DNA of 64,000 nt, from positions 62,001 to 126,000 of the forward strand of contig JAKLGA010000003.1 of NCBI GenBank assembly GCA_022710975.1, written 5' to 3'. Under the pieces are notes generated by a model. It was given only the letters and a program-made list of their open reading frames with translations, did no database searches and was not told where the DNA came from. A program made the position numbers and the translations under genes. This document shows, piece by piece, positions 38,396 through 48,000 of the stretch (position 1 is its first letter; every line of letters starts with the position of its first letter). Source of the DNA: Myxococcota bacterium. Lineage in GTDB: Bacteria; Myxococcota; B64-G9.

Positions 38396-39505
38396 TCAGC
38401 GGGGGGTCTGGGTGAGCTGGGTGGCCACCTTGCCCATGCTCTCGAGCAGGTCCTCCGCCTCGCAACCCGTGGGGATCGTGGCGCCGGCGACCGCGGTCTC
38501 GGTCTTCAGGTCGTACAGCTTGGCCACCAGCGAGCACTTGGTGCCCACCTTCAGCAGCTGGACGAACAGCGTCTTCTGGGCAGACACGGCCTTGCCCAGC
38601 TCGATCTGGCAGGCGGCGTCGTAGCATACCTTGTAGCTCTTGGTCTTCTCGTCCACCAGCCGGCCGCGGAGCTGCTCGCGCGGCACCACGGAGTACCGGC
38701 CGGTGGCAGTCATGGCCGTGGACAGGAAATCGGTGAGCTGCACCAGGACATCGTCGGTGAGCTGCTTGCTGGAGTCCTGGAGGTCGAAGACCGCCAGCAC
38801 CTCCTGGCGGGCGGGCGCGGCAGGCTCGGCGGGCACAGCCGGGCGGGCCAGCCGGTCGCGCGCCTTCTGGGCTTGCTGCTCGGCGCCGAGCGCGGCCGCG
38901 CTCAGCTCGGTGATGATGTCCTCGACGTTGAACTTCAGAGCCGCGGATAGGTTCTGCCCGTCCAAGCACACGCCCGTCGCGCCGCCGGGCGGCACGACCC
39001 TCTTCCACACCTCCTTGCCGGCTGGATCCTCGAGCACCCAGGTGAGCCCGAATTCGCAGCTTCCCATGCCGACGGGGAAGGACCAGGCCATGCCCAGGAG
39101 CGGCGGCAACAGCAGTCCACCGACGACCGCCAAGGCGATGCCACCGCGGGCCTGCCTGAAGTTCGACACGAGCACCTGGACGCGCAGGCGGTAGTCCCCT
39201 TCGTGCCGCTCCGCGGTGCAGCGGGCGAACGCGCCGCGGTGGCAGAAGTAGCCTGCCAGGGCCTCGCGGAGGGACCCGGCGAAGTTCTCGAGGATCGGGG
39301 TGAAGTCATGCTCGTCGTCCTGGTCGAGCACTTCGGGCCGATCGAAGAAGACCTGGATCGGAGCAAGAGAGATTGTCGCCGTCTCTGGAATCTTGTACGC
39401 GGTCTGCTTGTCCAGCGGGACGACCTTCCCGTCGAAGGTGGCGCAGCCGACGACCAGCACCATCCAACCCGTGAGCATCCAGAGACGAACCACCGCAGGT
39501 GCCAT
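38396..39505 (-). CDS. Lipoprotein with TolB/FlgO-like C-terminal domain
   Basis: This is a 369-aa protein with lipobox VVGC (Cys21). The N-terminal half has a hydrophobic hairpin (GGIALAVVGGLLLPPLLGMAW). The C-terminal half (about 225-365) starts VLAVFDLQDSSKQL and continues LSTAMTATGRYSVVPREQL, CYDAACQIELGKAV and KLYDLKTETAVA. This is the pattern of the TolB-amino-terminal/CsgG/FlgO-like domains common in myxobacterial lipoproteins, which assemble in the outer membrane or sense envelope state. ATG 39505 has GGAGGT five bases upstream. Confidence 0.8.
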   Translation of the reverse strand: MAPAVVRLWMLTGWMVLVVGCATFDGKVVPLDKQTAYKIPETATISLAPIQVFFDRPEVLDQDDEHDFTPILENFAGSLREALAGYFCHRGAFARCTAERHEGDYRLRVQVLVSNFRQARGGIALAVVGGLLLPPLLGMAWSFPVGMGSCEFGLTWVLEDPAGKEVWKRVVPPGGATGVCLDGQNLSAALKFNVEDIITELSAAALGAEQQAQKARDRLARPAVPAEPAAPARQEVLAVFDLQDSSKQLTDDVLVQLTDFLSTAMTATGRYSVVPREQLRGRLVDEKTKSYKVCYDAACQIELGKAVSAQKTLFVQLLKVGTKCSLVAKLYDLKTETAVAGATIPTGCEAEDLLESMGKVATQLTQTPR

Positions 39506-39551
39506 GCAGGACCTCCACCTGATGCGCGATCGTCCCGCCCAGCCCGCAACC

Positions 39552-39557
39552 TGTCAA
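39552..39557 (-). promoter_or_regulatory. Perfect -35 box TTGACA for the 39505 lipoprotein gene
   Basis: On the minus strand TTGACA is followed 17 bp later by GACGAT, a weak -10, which is 23 bp before the ATG. A plus-strand TTGACG lies back to back at 39567-39572, followed 17 bp later by CACAAC, a weak -10 for the gene at 39623. Confidence 0.4.
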
Positions 39558-39622
39558 GGTGCGGCTTTGACGCCCGCGCGGGAATCGTGCACAACTGGAG
39601 CGAAGAACGGGAGGTCCGGCCC

Positions 39623-40921
39623 ATGCGCGCGCTCTGTCTGACCCTGCTCCTGGCCGCGCTGCTCGCCCCGGGTTGCAGCGACGAGTCCCCGAAGTACTAC
39701 ACCGAGGCCTCGCGCGAGGAGCGCGACGGGGTGCACGTGCTGAAACTCGTGGGCACGCCCTTCGAGATGGGGCTGCAGCACGGCGAGCTGATGGCGCCCG
39801 AGCTGGCCGAAGGGGTGGCCTTCGTGGAGCAGGACTCGCTCTTCTCTCTGTTCCTGCCGCTGGCGCGCTCCCAGGGGCTCATCGAGGACGCCCTGGCCCA
39901 GTCCTACCCGGACGTGCTGGACGAGTGCGAGGGCATGGCCGAGGCCGCCCGCCGGGCCGGGGTGCCCGGCTGGACGCTGGAGACCTGCATCGCGCTGGCC
40001 TACGGCGACGTGATCCTGGCGTTCGTCCAGGATCTCGTCAGCCCGGGCTGCACCCAGTTCATGGCCGCCGGGCCCGCCAGCATCGGCGGGCGGCTGGTCC
40101 ACGGACGCAACATGGACTGGGACCGGCTGAGCTACCTGATCGACCACCCGACGGTGATCGTGCGCCAGCCGACCGGCGAGATCCCCTTCCTCACGGTGGG
40201 GTTCCCCGGCTGCGTGGCGCCCTACAACGGGCTGAACGCGGCCGGCATCGCCATCGCCTCCAACGACAACTCGGCCGATCCGGCCCAAGATCCCAACCAG
40301 CGCGGCCGCCGCGGCCACACCCAGATGATCCACCAGGCGCTCGCCGGCTGCGATTCGCTGGAGGCGGTCGAGGCGTTCCTGCGCGGCGAGCCCCACTCCC
40401 GGGCCACCATCCTCGGGGTGAGCGACGGCGCGCAGCGCACCGCGGCCGTCTTCGAGCTGTCCCCCAGCCACCTGGCCGTGCGGCGCATGGACGCGGACGG
40501 GCTGGTGTACGCCACCAACCACTTCCTCGATCCGGCCATGGACCCGCTGGACACAAATCCGAAGGACCCCACCGCCTCCACCGCCTGCCGGCTCCGGCGG
40601 CTCGAGGAGCTGCTGCCGCCCGACGGTCGCGAGAGCCTGCACGGCCAGCTCGACCCCGCCCGGGCGACCGAGGTGCTCGGGGACCGCTACGGCCCGTGCA
40701 CCGGCGAGACCGCGCCCGAGGACGCCTTCGACACGAACTCGAGCATCGGCACCAATGGCGCCATCTGGTCCATGGTGTTCCTGCCCGAGGAACGCACCGT
40801 GTACTTCGCCGGCGGCGAGCCGCCCGTGCCCCTGCGCCCCTACGTGGGCTTCGATCTCGACGACCTGCTCACCGGCGAGGACGGCACCCCCGACCCGCCC
40901 GCGCCGCCCGCGCTCGAGTGA
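39623..40921 (+). CDS. C45-family (acyl-CoA:6-APA acyltransferase-like) Ntn-hydrolase lipoprotein
   Basis: This is a 432-aa exported protein with lipobox LAPGC (Cys18). The body matches the AAT/phospholipase-B-like Ntn hydrolase family: GTPFEMGLQHGEL near the start, Cys143 in SPGCTQFMA as the predicted N-terminal nucleophile after self-cleavage, HGRNMDWD, and NAAGIAIASNDNS. The mature catalytic chain would begin at Cys143. Family members cleave amide bonds of acyl-amino acids, peptides or beta-lactam side chains; the substrate here is unknown. ATG 39623 follows GGGAGGT. Confidence 0.83.
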   Translation: MRALCLTLLLAALLAPGCSDESPKYYTEASREERDGVHVLKLVGTPFEMGLQHGELMAPELAEGVAFVEQDSLFSLFLPLARSQGLIEDALAQSYPDVLDECEGMAEAARRAGVPGWTLETCIALAYGDVILAFVQDLVSPGCTQFMAAGPASIGGRLVHGRNMDWDRLSYLIDHPTVIVRQPTGEIPFLTVGFPGCVAPYNGLNAAGIAIASNDNSADPAQDPNQRGRRGHTQMIHQALAGCDSLEAVEAFLRGEPHSRATILGVSDGAQRTAAVFELSPSHLAVRRMDADGLVYATNHFLDPAMDPLDTNPKDPTASTACRLRRLEELLPPDGRESLHGQLDPARATEVLGDRYGPCTGETAPEDAFDTNSSIGTNGAIWSMVFLPEERTVYFAGGEPPVPLRPYVGFDLDDLLTGEDGTPDPPAPPALE

Positions 40922-40964
40922 GCCCGCCAGAAGGACTCCTCTCTTCTCCGGCCGCCGCGCTGGT

Positions 40965-40970
40965 GATACT
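40965..40970 (+). promoter_or_regulatory. Possible -10 box GATACT
   Basis: GATACT lies 35 bp before ATG 41006, with the ribosome site GGGGGGAGGA in between. The gap of 84 bp after the preceding gene suggests a separate promoter. Confidence 0.35.
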
Positions 40971-41005
40971 CTCGTCTTGGTCCGGGGGGAGGAAGAGCAG
41001 AGAGC

Positions 41006-42439
41006 ATGCGCGCGTACGCGGGGATGTGCCTCGGCCTGGCGCTGATCGCCGGGCTGGGGCTGGGCTGCGCGAAGAAGGCCCGACCACCTCGGGCGGTCCA
41101 GCCGCGGGTCGACATCCAGGAGAAGGACGTCCGGGAAATCCTGACGAACATCGGGCGCTTCCGCGGGTGGCAGGCGGACACGGTCCCGACTGCGGCCATG
41201 CTGTCGCCGGACGAGTTCACCACGGCCTTCAACCGGAACTTGCGGAGTACCTGCAAGGAGGCCCGCAAGCGCCTCGAAGATCGTCAGATCGATCCCGCCT
41301 CCAGGGACTTGCCGGAGGACTGCGATGCGCTCGAGGTGGAGCGGCCAGAGAAGTACGAGATCCTCGCGGCCGGCTTCTATGACGATGACGCCGACGCCGT
41401 GTGGCTCCTGGATATCGCCTGCCTGATCGAGAGCTGGGGCCAGGATGTCGATCAGGCGGCCTGGCGGGAGGGGCGACTGAGCACCCTGGCCCACGAACTC
41501 TTCCACCACGTGCAGTACCAGCAGCACGGAACGGTCCTGAACGAAGCCAGGGCGCTCGATCCGGACGAGCATCGCGCGATCATGGCCCTCCAGGAGGGAG
41601 ACGCCAACGTGGTCGGGGTCATCCACGCGGCCCAGGCTTTGGGCTACGACTGGGGATTCCGGCTGCAGAAGATGCTGCACCAATCCCAGACCAGCTCGGA
41701 TCAGGGGAACTCGTACTCCGGCGTCAGCCCGCCCTGGGTCGGCGGCGGCCAGAACTACGAGGAAGCGCTCGCGTTCGGCTCCTACACGGCCGGCATGGCC
41801 TTCGTGGTCGAGCTCTACTACCGCGGCGGCTTCGCCACGGTCGATCGGGCCTACCGGCACCTGCCCCGATCCACCGAGCAGATCCTCCACCCGGACAAGT
41901 ACCTGGCAGGAGAGCTGCCCGTGGAGGTGCCTGCGCACGTCCTGCCGGCCGGGCTGGAAACCAGGAGGAGCGCCCGGGATGGCGAGCTCTACCTACGCGC
42001 GGTGCTGTCGACCTGCACTGGCTGGCTGCGCGCCTGCGAGATGGCCACGGGCTGGGCCGGCGATCGGTGGACGTGGATCCGCGAGGGCGGGAAGACCAGG
42101 GCCCTGGTCTGGACCCAGGTGTGGGACCGGGAAGACGATGCACGGAAGTTCTTCCAGCCCCCCAGGGCCGAGGATCGGTGCCTCGGAGAAGCCCTTTCCC
42201 AGTTCCTGCTGGAGACGATCGATGAAGAGGAGAAGGGCGAGGAGAAGGACCTGAAGGAAGAGAAGCCCGCTCCGTCAGCGCAGGCTGGAGAGTCTCCGCC
42301 GCCGACCGTAGTCGCCAGGATGCAAGGACGCAAGACCGGCTACGTGGTGGGGCTCCCGCCCGAGCAGGCCGAGCCCATCCTGGAGGCCTTCTTCGCCGCG
42401 CCCATCGTGGACCCGCCCCCCGCCCCCCCACCTCCCTGA
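41006..42439 (+). CDS. HExxH zinc metallopeptidase-like lipoprotein
   Basis: This is a 477-aa protein with lipobox LGLGC (Cys21). The zinc motif is HELFHHVQ at His163-His167, and EGDANVVG about 30 residues later supplies a plausible third ligand Glu. Mid-protein Tyr/Gly-rich segments (ALAFGSYTAGMAF, YYRGGFATVDRAYRHLP) resemble those of DUF4157-like or gluzincin-type peptidases. The C-terminus is charged, then Pro-rich, ending PPPAPPPP against repeat copy 4. It is likely a surface or periplasmic peptidase; family assignment is tentative. Confidence 0.8.
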   Translation: MRAYAGMCLGLALIAGLGLGCAKKARPPRAVQPRVDIQEKDVREILTNIGRFRGWQADTVPTAAMLSPDEFTTAFNRNLRSTCKEARKRLEDRQIDPASRDLPEDCDALEVERPEKYEILAAGFYDDDADAVWLLDIACLIESWGQDVDQAAWREGRLSTLAHELFHHVQYQQHGTVLNEARALDPDEHRAIMALQEGDANVVGVIHAAQALGYDWGFRLQKMLHQSQTSSDQGNSYSGVSPPWVGGGQNYEEALAFGSYTAGMAFVVELYYRGGFATVDRAYRHLPRSTEQILHPDKYLAGELPVEVPAHVLPAGLETRRSARDGELYLRAVLSTCTGWLRACEMATGWAGDRWTWIREGGKTRALVWTQVWDREDDARKFFQPPRAEDRCLGEALSQFLLETIDEEEKGEEKDLKEEKPAPSAQAGESPPPTVVARMQGRKTGYVVGLPPEQAEPILEAFFAAPIVDPPPAPPPP

Positions 42440-42503
42440 GAAGGTGCCAGGCTCTTTTTGACGCGCGTCATTTTTGCGTCAATTCAATGATTCCGGCGGG
42501 TTG
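42431..42503 (+). repeat. REP-like dispersed repeat, copy 4
   Basis: It contains CCTCCCTGA, AAGGTGCCAGGCTCTT, TTTTTGACGCGCGTCA, TTTGCGTCAATTC and a diverged tail. It separates two convergent genes, supplies the stop codon of the left gene and encodes the last residues and stop of the RelA-like gene on the other strand. Confidence 0.78.
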
Positions 42504-44089
42504 CTCTCCGCGTCGGCCTGGGGTTCCGCCGCGCCTCGGCCGACCAGGCGCCCGGCCAGCCGCGCCAGGCGCGTCCACGCCCGGCTCCACGGCCCGCCCG
42601 GCGGCGGCGTGGCCTCGGTCTGCGCCAGCTTGTACTGCCAGTGCGCGGCCCGGCCGAGCTCGGCCCGGCGGTGCATCTCGAAGGTGCGCACCTGAACCTC
42701 GATCGGTTGCCCATCCGCGGCCCGCACGCCCGTGTGCAGGCTCTGGTAGCCGTTGGCCTTCGGCTCGGCGATGTAGTCCTTGAAGCGCAGCGGCTCCGGC
42801 TGGAAGGCGGCGTGCACCGCGGCCAGCGCCCGGTAGCAGTCCCCGGTCGAGGGCACCAGCACCCGGAAGCCGAACACGTCCGGGATGCCCTCCAGGGGGA
42901 GGCCCGTGGACTGCATCTTGCGGTACACCCCGGCCGCGTGCTTGACCCGCCCGAGCACCTCGGCGCCCGCGACGCCCGCGAGCGCGCTCCGCAGGCGCTT
43001 CTCCTGCGCCGCCAGCCAGGCCTCCCGCCCCTCGCTGCGGGCGCTCAGGAACGCGCGCACCCGGCGGAACAGCTCGGGCTCGAGCACCCGCAGCGCGGCG
43101 TCGTCCAGGCGGGCGCGCAGCTCCATCTCGCCCAGCCGCTCGGCCTCGGCCACGTCCCGGGTCCAGATCTCGCCAGCCAGCCGGTGGGCCTCGAGGCTCC
43201 CGGGCTCGCTCGCCTCCAGGGCCTTCAGTCGCTCCTGCAGGAACCGGCGCACCAGCTCGCGCCGCAGGCCGTGCTCCGGCCCTGGCCCGGGTCGGGGCGC
43301 CTCGACGGGTGACGGGCTGGCGACCTCCGTCCCGCCCCGGCGCTCGGCCTCCATCAGCCGGCGGACCGTGTCCTCGAGCTCCCGGCCGAGGTCCTGCAGC
43401 TGGCTGGCCAGCGCGCGCCACTCCGGCGCCCGGCCGCCCTCGGCGATGCGCTCGAGCCCCCCGTAGTGCCCGCGGCCGGCCAGGCGCGCGGCCCGCAGCA
43501 GCCCGCGCAGGGGCCGGGTGACCAGGAAGTGCTCGGCCACCAGCAGCGAGGCCAGGATGCTGGCCACCACCAGGGCCAGGTTGACACCGAAGAAGCGCCA
43601 GCGGCGGGCGACCGCGGCGGCGAAACGGGCGTCGTCCTGCCAGGCCGCCAGCGTGCCGTTCCCGCCGACCAGCAATGGGCTGTAGACCGGCAGCTGGGTG
43701 TGCATACGCACGCGCGGGCGCTCGGCCTCGTACCAGGGCAAGCCCGGCCCGACCACCAGCCCGGCGCCGTCGCGCAGCTCGAGCTGCAGGTCGGTGAAGC
43801 CCTCCTGCAGGCTGGCCTGGCGGAAGTCGTCCAGCAGCGCGCGCACCTGGGCCCGATCGCGGGCCTCCTCCAGGTTGGTCACCAGCGGCTCCAGCAGGCC
43901 CTTGAGGAAGGCCTCGCGGTCCTCGAGCTCGCGGGCGATCTCCCAGCGCTGCTGCAGGTAGCTCACGCTGCCCAGCACGAGGGTCACCACCAGCGCGGTC
44001 CACAGGCTCATGCGCAGGCCGAGGCCGATCTGGTCGGCGAGCCGGGGCCGCGCGTCCGGGTCGTGGCGGGGTGGCATGCCGGGGATCAA
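42479..44089 (-). CDS. Membrane-anchored RelA/SpoT-type (p)ppGpp synthetase with extracytoplasmic sensor
   Basis: This is a 536-aa protein starting at TTG 44089, where TTGA overlaps the acyltransferase stop and GGAGGAGGG lies upstream; ATG 44077 is an alternative. Transmembrane helices at about 27-45 and 165-187 flank a roughly 120-residue extracytoplasmic sensor, then a HAMP-like linker and coiled coil (about 188-375). Residues about 375-505 are a RelA_SpoT synthetase domain: GRVKHAAGVYRKMQ, DVFGFRVLV, RFKDYIAEPKANGYQSLHT (Tyr448 stacks guanine in the family) and PIEVQVRTFEMH (catalytic Glu464). There is no HD hydrolase, TGS or ACT domain. It would make (p)ppGpp or a related pyrophosphorylated nucleotide in response to an envelope signal. 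It is the last gene of the polyene-like operon. Confidence 0.85.
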   Translation of the reverse strand: MIPGMPPRHDPDARPRLADQIGLGLRMSLWTALVVTLVLGSVSYLQQRWEIARELEDREAFLKGLLEPLVTNLEEARDRAQVRALLDDFRQASLQEGFTDLQLELRDGAGLVVGPGLPWYEAERPRVRMHTQLPVYSPLLVGGNGTLAAWQDDARFAAAVARRWRFFGVNLALVVASILASLLVAEHFLVTRPLRGLLRAARLAGRGHYGGLERIAEGGRAPEWRALASQLQDLGRELEDTVRRLMEAERRGGTEVASPSPVEAPRPGPGPEHGLRRELVRRFLQERLKALEASEPGSLEAHRLAGEIWTRDVAEAERLGEMELRARLDDAALRVLEPELFRRVRAFLSARSEGREAWLAAQEKRLRSALAGVAGAEVLGRVKHAAGVYRKMQSTGLPLEGIPDVFGFRVLVPSTGDCYRALAAVHAAFQPEPLRFKDYIAEPKANGYQSLHTGVRAADGQPIEVQVRTFEMHRRAELGRAAHWQYKLAQTEATPPPGGPWSRAWTRLARLAGRLVGRGAAEPQADAESNPPESLN

Positions 44090-45030
44090 CCGCCCTCCTC
44101 CGGAGCCCCTTCCCGGAGAGGAGGCTCTGCGCTGGGCTCGGGCCACGGCTCCCCCAGGAACGGCTCGAAGTGGAACCAGTGGCTGGGGTAGCGCCGGGCC
44201 ACCTCGGCCAGCCGGTCGGCGTACTCCTGGGCCGAGCGCTCCACGGCCGCCCAGCGATCGGCCCGCCCGTTGGCCACGATCCGCCGGGGCGGGAAGGCCA
44301 CCAGGTGGTAGCGCCCGCGCCCCAGCCGCAGGCCGAAGAAGGTCACCACGGGCACGCCGGCGGCCAAGGCGAACAGGTGCGGGCCCGCGGGCAGCCGCAC
44401 CCTGCGTCCGAGAAAGCGCACCTCGACCACGCGCTGCCCCAGACCCCACAGGCGATCGCCCGCCATGCTGACCAGCCCGCCCGCCCGCATGAAGCGCAGC
44501 CCCTCCAGCGTGCCGAGCGCCGCCCCGGTCCCGTCCGTGGCCCCCTCCTCCGCCACCACCAGCTCGAGCCCCTCGGCCGCCAGGGCGGCCTTCTGCTGGC
44601 GCTCGACCTGCTCCCGTTCGCGCGCGCCCATGAACAGCATGAGCCGGAGCGCCTTCTTGCGCAGCAGCAGCGCAGCCACCTCCCAGCTGCCCAGGTGCGA
44701 CATGAGCAGCACCGCGCCGCGCCCCGGGCCGGCGGACTCCAGGAGGTGCTGGAAGCCCTCCTCGCTGGACTCGGCCGGGTCGCCCCGCGCCAGCCGCAGG
44801 CGATCGGCGAACAGGCCGGCGAAGCGCTGGAACTGCCGCCAGGTGAGCCCCCAGGCGCGCAGCCGCCCCTGGCCGGGGAACAGGGCCCGGTAGAACCGCA
44901 GGCTCTCCCGGCGCCGGGCCGGCCGGAAGAGGAAGTAGCCGGCGGCCACCCACCAGGCGAAGAAGGCCACGATCCACGGGCCGAGGACGCGCGCGGCGGC
45001 CGTCAGCAGCCGGTAGATGGCCCCGCTCAC
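44086..45030 (-). CDS. LpxL/HtrB-type lysophospholipid acyltransferase
   Basis: This is a 314-aa membrane-associated acyltransferase with an N-terminal helix (about 18-36) and the HxxxxE catalytic motif in SHLGSWEVA near residue 113. Later blocks ATDGTGAALGTLEGLRFMRAGG and VTFFGLRLGRGRYHL also match the lipid A acyltransferase family. In aryl-polyene loci such an enzyme attaches the polyene acyl chain to a lipid or glycerol carrier at the inner membrane. GTG 45030 overlaps the upstream stop in GTGA and its own stop overlaps the RelA-like start in TTGA. Confidence 0.87.
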   Translation of the reverse strand: MSGAIYRLLTAAARVLGPWIVAFFAWWVAAGYFLFRPARRRESLRFYRALFPGQGRLRAWGLTWRQFQRFAGLFADRLRLARGDPAESSEEGFQHLLESAGPGRGAVLLMSHLGSWEVAALLLRKKALRLMLFMGAREREQVERQQKAALAAEGLELVVAEEGATDGTGAALGTLEGLRFMRAGGLVSMAGDRLWGLGQRVVEVRFLGRRVRLPAGPHLFALAAGVPVVTFFGLRLGRGRYHLVAFPPRRIVANGRADRWAAVERSAQEYADRLAEVARRYPSHWFHFEPFLGEPWPEPSAEPPLREGAPEEGG

Positions 45031-48000
45031 GCCGCACCGCCCCGGGGCGCTGCGGCCTCGGCCACGAACCAGGTCTCCTCACGACCCGGCGCGCTCCGCT
45101 CCTCGAGCGTCACCCGCAGCCCGGCCCGCTCGAGCGCCGCGCCGAGCTCGGCCGCAGAACGGAAGTGGGGCCGGCGCCGCCCGAGGCGGAGCCGCACCGT
45201 CTCCAGGGCCCGCTCCCAGGCGAAGCGGCCCTGGCCGGGCACGGTCACCCGCAGCACCACCCGCCCGCCCGGCGCGAGCCGCGCCTGCACCCCGGCCAGC
45301 GTCTCGTCCAGGGCCCCGTCCTCCAGGTGGTGGAGCATGTCCAGCAGCAGCACCGCGTCGTAGGGACCCGGGGCGGAAGACAGCCCGGGCGCGGCGGCGC
45401 ACACCACCTCGCCCCGCTCCCCGACCACCAGCCCCGCCACGCGCGCCCGCTCCGGATCGGGCTCCAGGCCCGTCAGCCGCAGCCCCGGCCGGCAGGCCAG
45501 CAGGAAGGCGGCCGGCACGCCCAGCCCGCAGCCCACGTCCAGCACCCGCCCGGCCGGCCCGACCAGCGCGTCCAGCCTGGCGAACAGCGGATCGAACGCC
45601 AGCTTGAAGCGGGCGAAGAAGCGCGGGTGGGGCTCGAGCCAGCGGTAGCGCGCGCGGACCAGCGCCAGGTGGGCGCGGCTGCCCGCCGGCAGCGCCTGGC
45701 CGGGGAAGGGCCGCCGCCGGAGCAGCCGGGCGAGCAGCGGCGGCAGCAGCACGAAGGTCCCCAGGAGCGCCCCGGCCATGCCCAGCGAGGTGGTGATGCC
45801 CGCGCTGCGCGGCACGGCGTGCTCCGAGGGCACCATCGACAGCATGCCCACCAGGGTCGAGCCGCCGGCCAGCAGCACCATGACCCGGATCGGCCCGAGC
45901 GACGGGTGGTGCTCGTCGAGCGCGCGCTGCGCGCCCTTCAGGTAGAAGACCGCGTAGTCCACCCCCACCCCCAGCACCACCGCGAGCAGCAAAAGCCCGG
46001 GGATGTCGAGCGGGCGGCCGAGCAGCCGCAGCGTCCCCAGCGTGGCGGCGAAGGTGAACAGCGTCGGCAGCAGGGCCACCAGGCAGAGCAGCCCGTCGGC
46101 CAGCACCAGGAGGACCAGCAGGCTGATGGCCGCGCCCATCAGCCACAGCATCTTCAGGTACGCCTCCCCGATGCGCGCGGACAGCCGGCGGGTGAACAGC
46201 CCGGCGTCGAACACGGCGGCGCCCCGGGCGATGAGCGCGCCGGCGAAGACCTCGGCCTGGTAGCCCGCGGCCGGCTGCGCCTGCCCGGCCCACACCCAGC
46301 CGCCCCCGGCGGCGCGCTCCACCCCCAGCAGCGGGGCCACCGCCGGGGACAGCGCGGGCGGCGCCGCCCCGTCCACGGGCGCCTCGAGGGCGGCCAGGAA
46401 GGGCGCGAAAGCGTCCGGGGCGAAGCCCAGCTCGGCCTCGGCCCCGGCCAGGGCCTCCGCCAGCGCGGCCCGCCGGGCCGGGGTGAAGAAGTCCCGCCAG
46501 GCCTGGCGCTGGGCGCGCGCGCGCGCCGTGCCCGGCAACAGCTCGCCCGGGGTCAGGCCGCCCCGCACCCGGCCCGCGGCGCGCTCCGCCGCCAGCCCCT
46601 CGGCCAGCCCGTCCGTCGCCGCCCGCAGCGCCTCCAGCTCGGGCGCCTCGGCCAGCAGGTGGACGCTCGCGCCCAGGTCGCCCCAGGCCGCCTTGACCCG
46701 GCCCTCGGCCGCGAGGGTCTCCGGCCGCACCGTGTTCATGGCCGCGAGGTTCGCGTCCACCCGGGGCAACCCGCCGAGCAGCAGCCCCGCCCCGGCGAGC
46801 AGCAGCAGGCCGAAGGCCAGGAAACCGCGGCCGGTGGTCGCGCGAGCGAGCCAGCGCTCGACCGGCAGGAGGCTCCCGCGACGCGCCGGCCCGAGCCGGG
46901 GGAACAGCAGCGGGAAGACCAGGTGCACGAACAGGAAGGAGAACAGGGCGCCCAGGGAGGCGAACAGGCCCATCTGGGCCAGCATCTCGAAGCCGCTGAG
47001 GCCGAGCGCCAGGAAGGCGCCCACGGTGGTCAGCATGGCCGACAGGCTGGGCGCCCACAGCTCCCGGGCCACGGCCCGGCCGGAGGTCTCGTGGTGACGG
47101 TCGAGGTGCAGCAGGAAGGCCACGCTGCAGTCGACGGTGATGGAGATGAGCGCCCCGCCGAAGCCCAGCGCCAGAGCCGAGATGGACGGCCGCAGGAAGG
47201 AGTAGGCGAGCAGCGCCAGCGAGGCGCCGGCCACCGAGGGCAGCAGGCCCAGCAGCCCGAGCAGCGGCCGCGGGAAGCACAGCAGCAGCAGCAGCGCGAT
47301 GCCCAGGGTCGCCAGGCCCACGCCGCGCTCGGTGTCGTGGCGCACGATGCGCTCGTTGTCCAGCGCCGCGCGGAAAGAGCCCACGGCGTCGAGCTCCACC
47401 GCCGGGCCCGGCCCCAGGGCCTCGGCCAGCTCGCCCGGCAGGCGCTCGAGCCGCTCGGCGATGCGCCGCGCCAGCTCGGTGTCGGACCCGCGGCCGGCCG
47501 GCTCGGCCAGCACCAGCGCGTGCCTCCCCTCGACGTCCAGCAGCGCGCCCCCCTGCAGCCGCGCCCCGGCCGCCGGGCGGGCCGCGGCCAGGCGGGCCAG
47601 CACCAGCTCCCGCAGCCGGAGCGGATCGCGTGCCAGGAGCTCGGCCTGGCCCAGCCCGGACAGCTCGGACAGCTCCTCCAGCGCGCCGCCCAGGGCCGCG
47701 CGCACCGCCTGCGGCTCGAGCCGCGGCGCCACCTCGGCCAGGAGCTCGGCCCGGTCGAACAGGGCGGGCAGGTTCCGCGAGACCTCGTCCAGCAGCTCCG
47801 GGTAGGCCCCGGCCGCCTGCCCGAGCCCCACCCGGGTGAAGAGCCCGCTCTGCCCCAGGCGCTCCTCGACCAGCCGGGCGGCCTGGACCAGCCGCGCGGG
47901 GGCGGCCGGGGCCGCGCCGGCCGCGAGGTGCAGATCGAGCACCACCCGGTCGAGGGCCGGGTGGCGATCCACCACCCGCGCGGCCGCCTCGAGCACGGGA

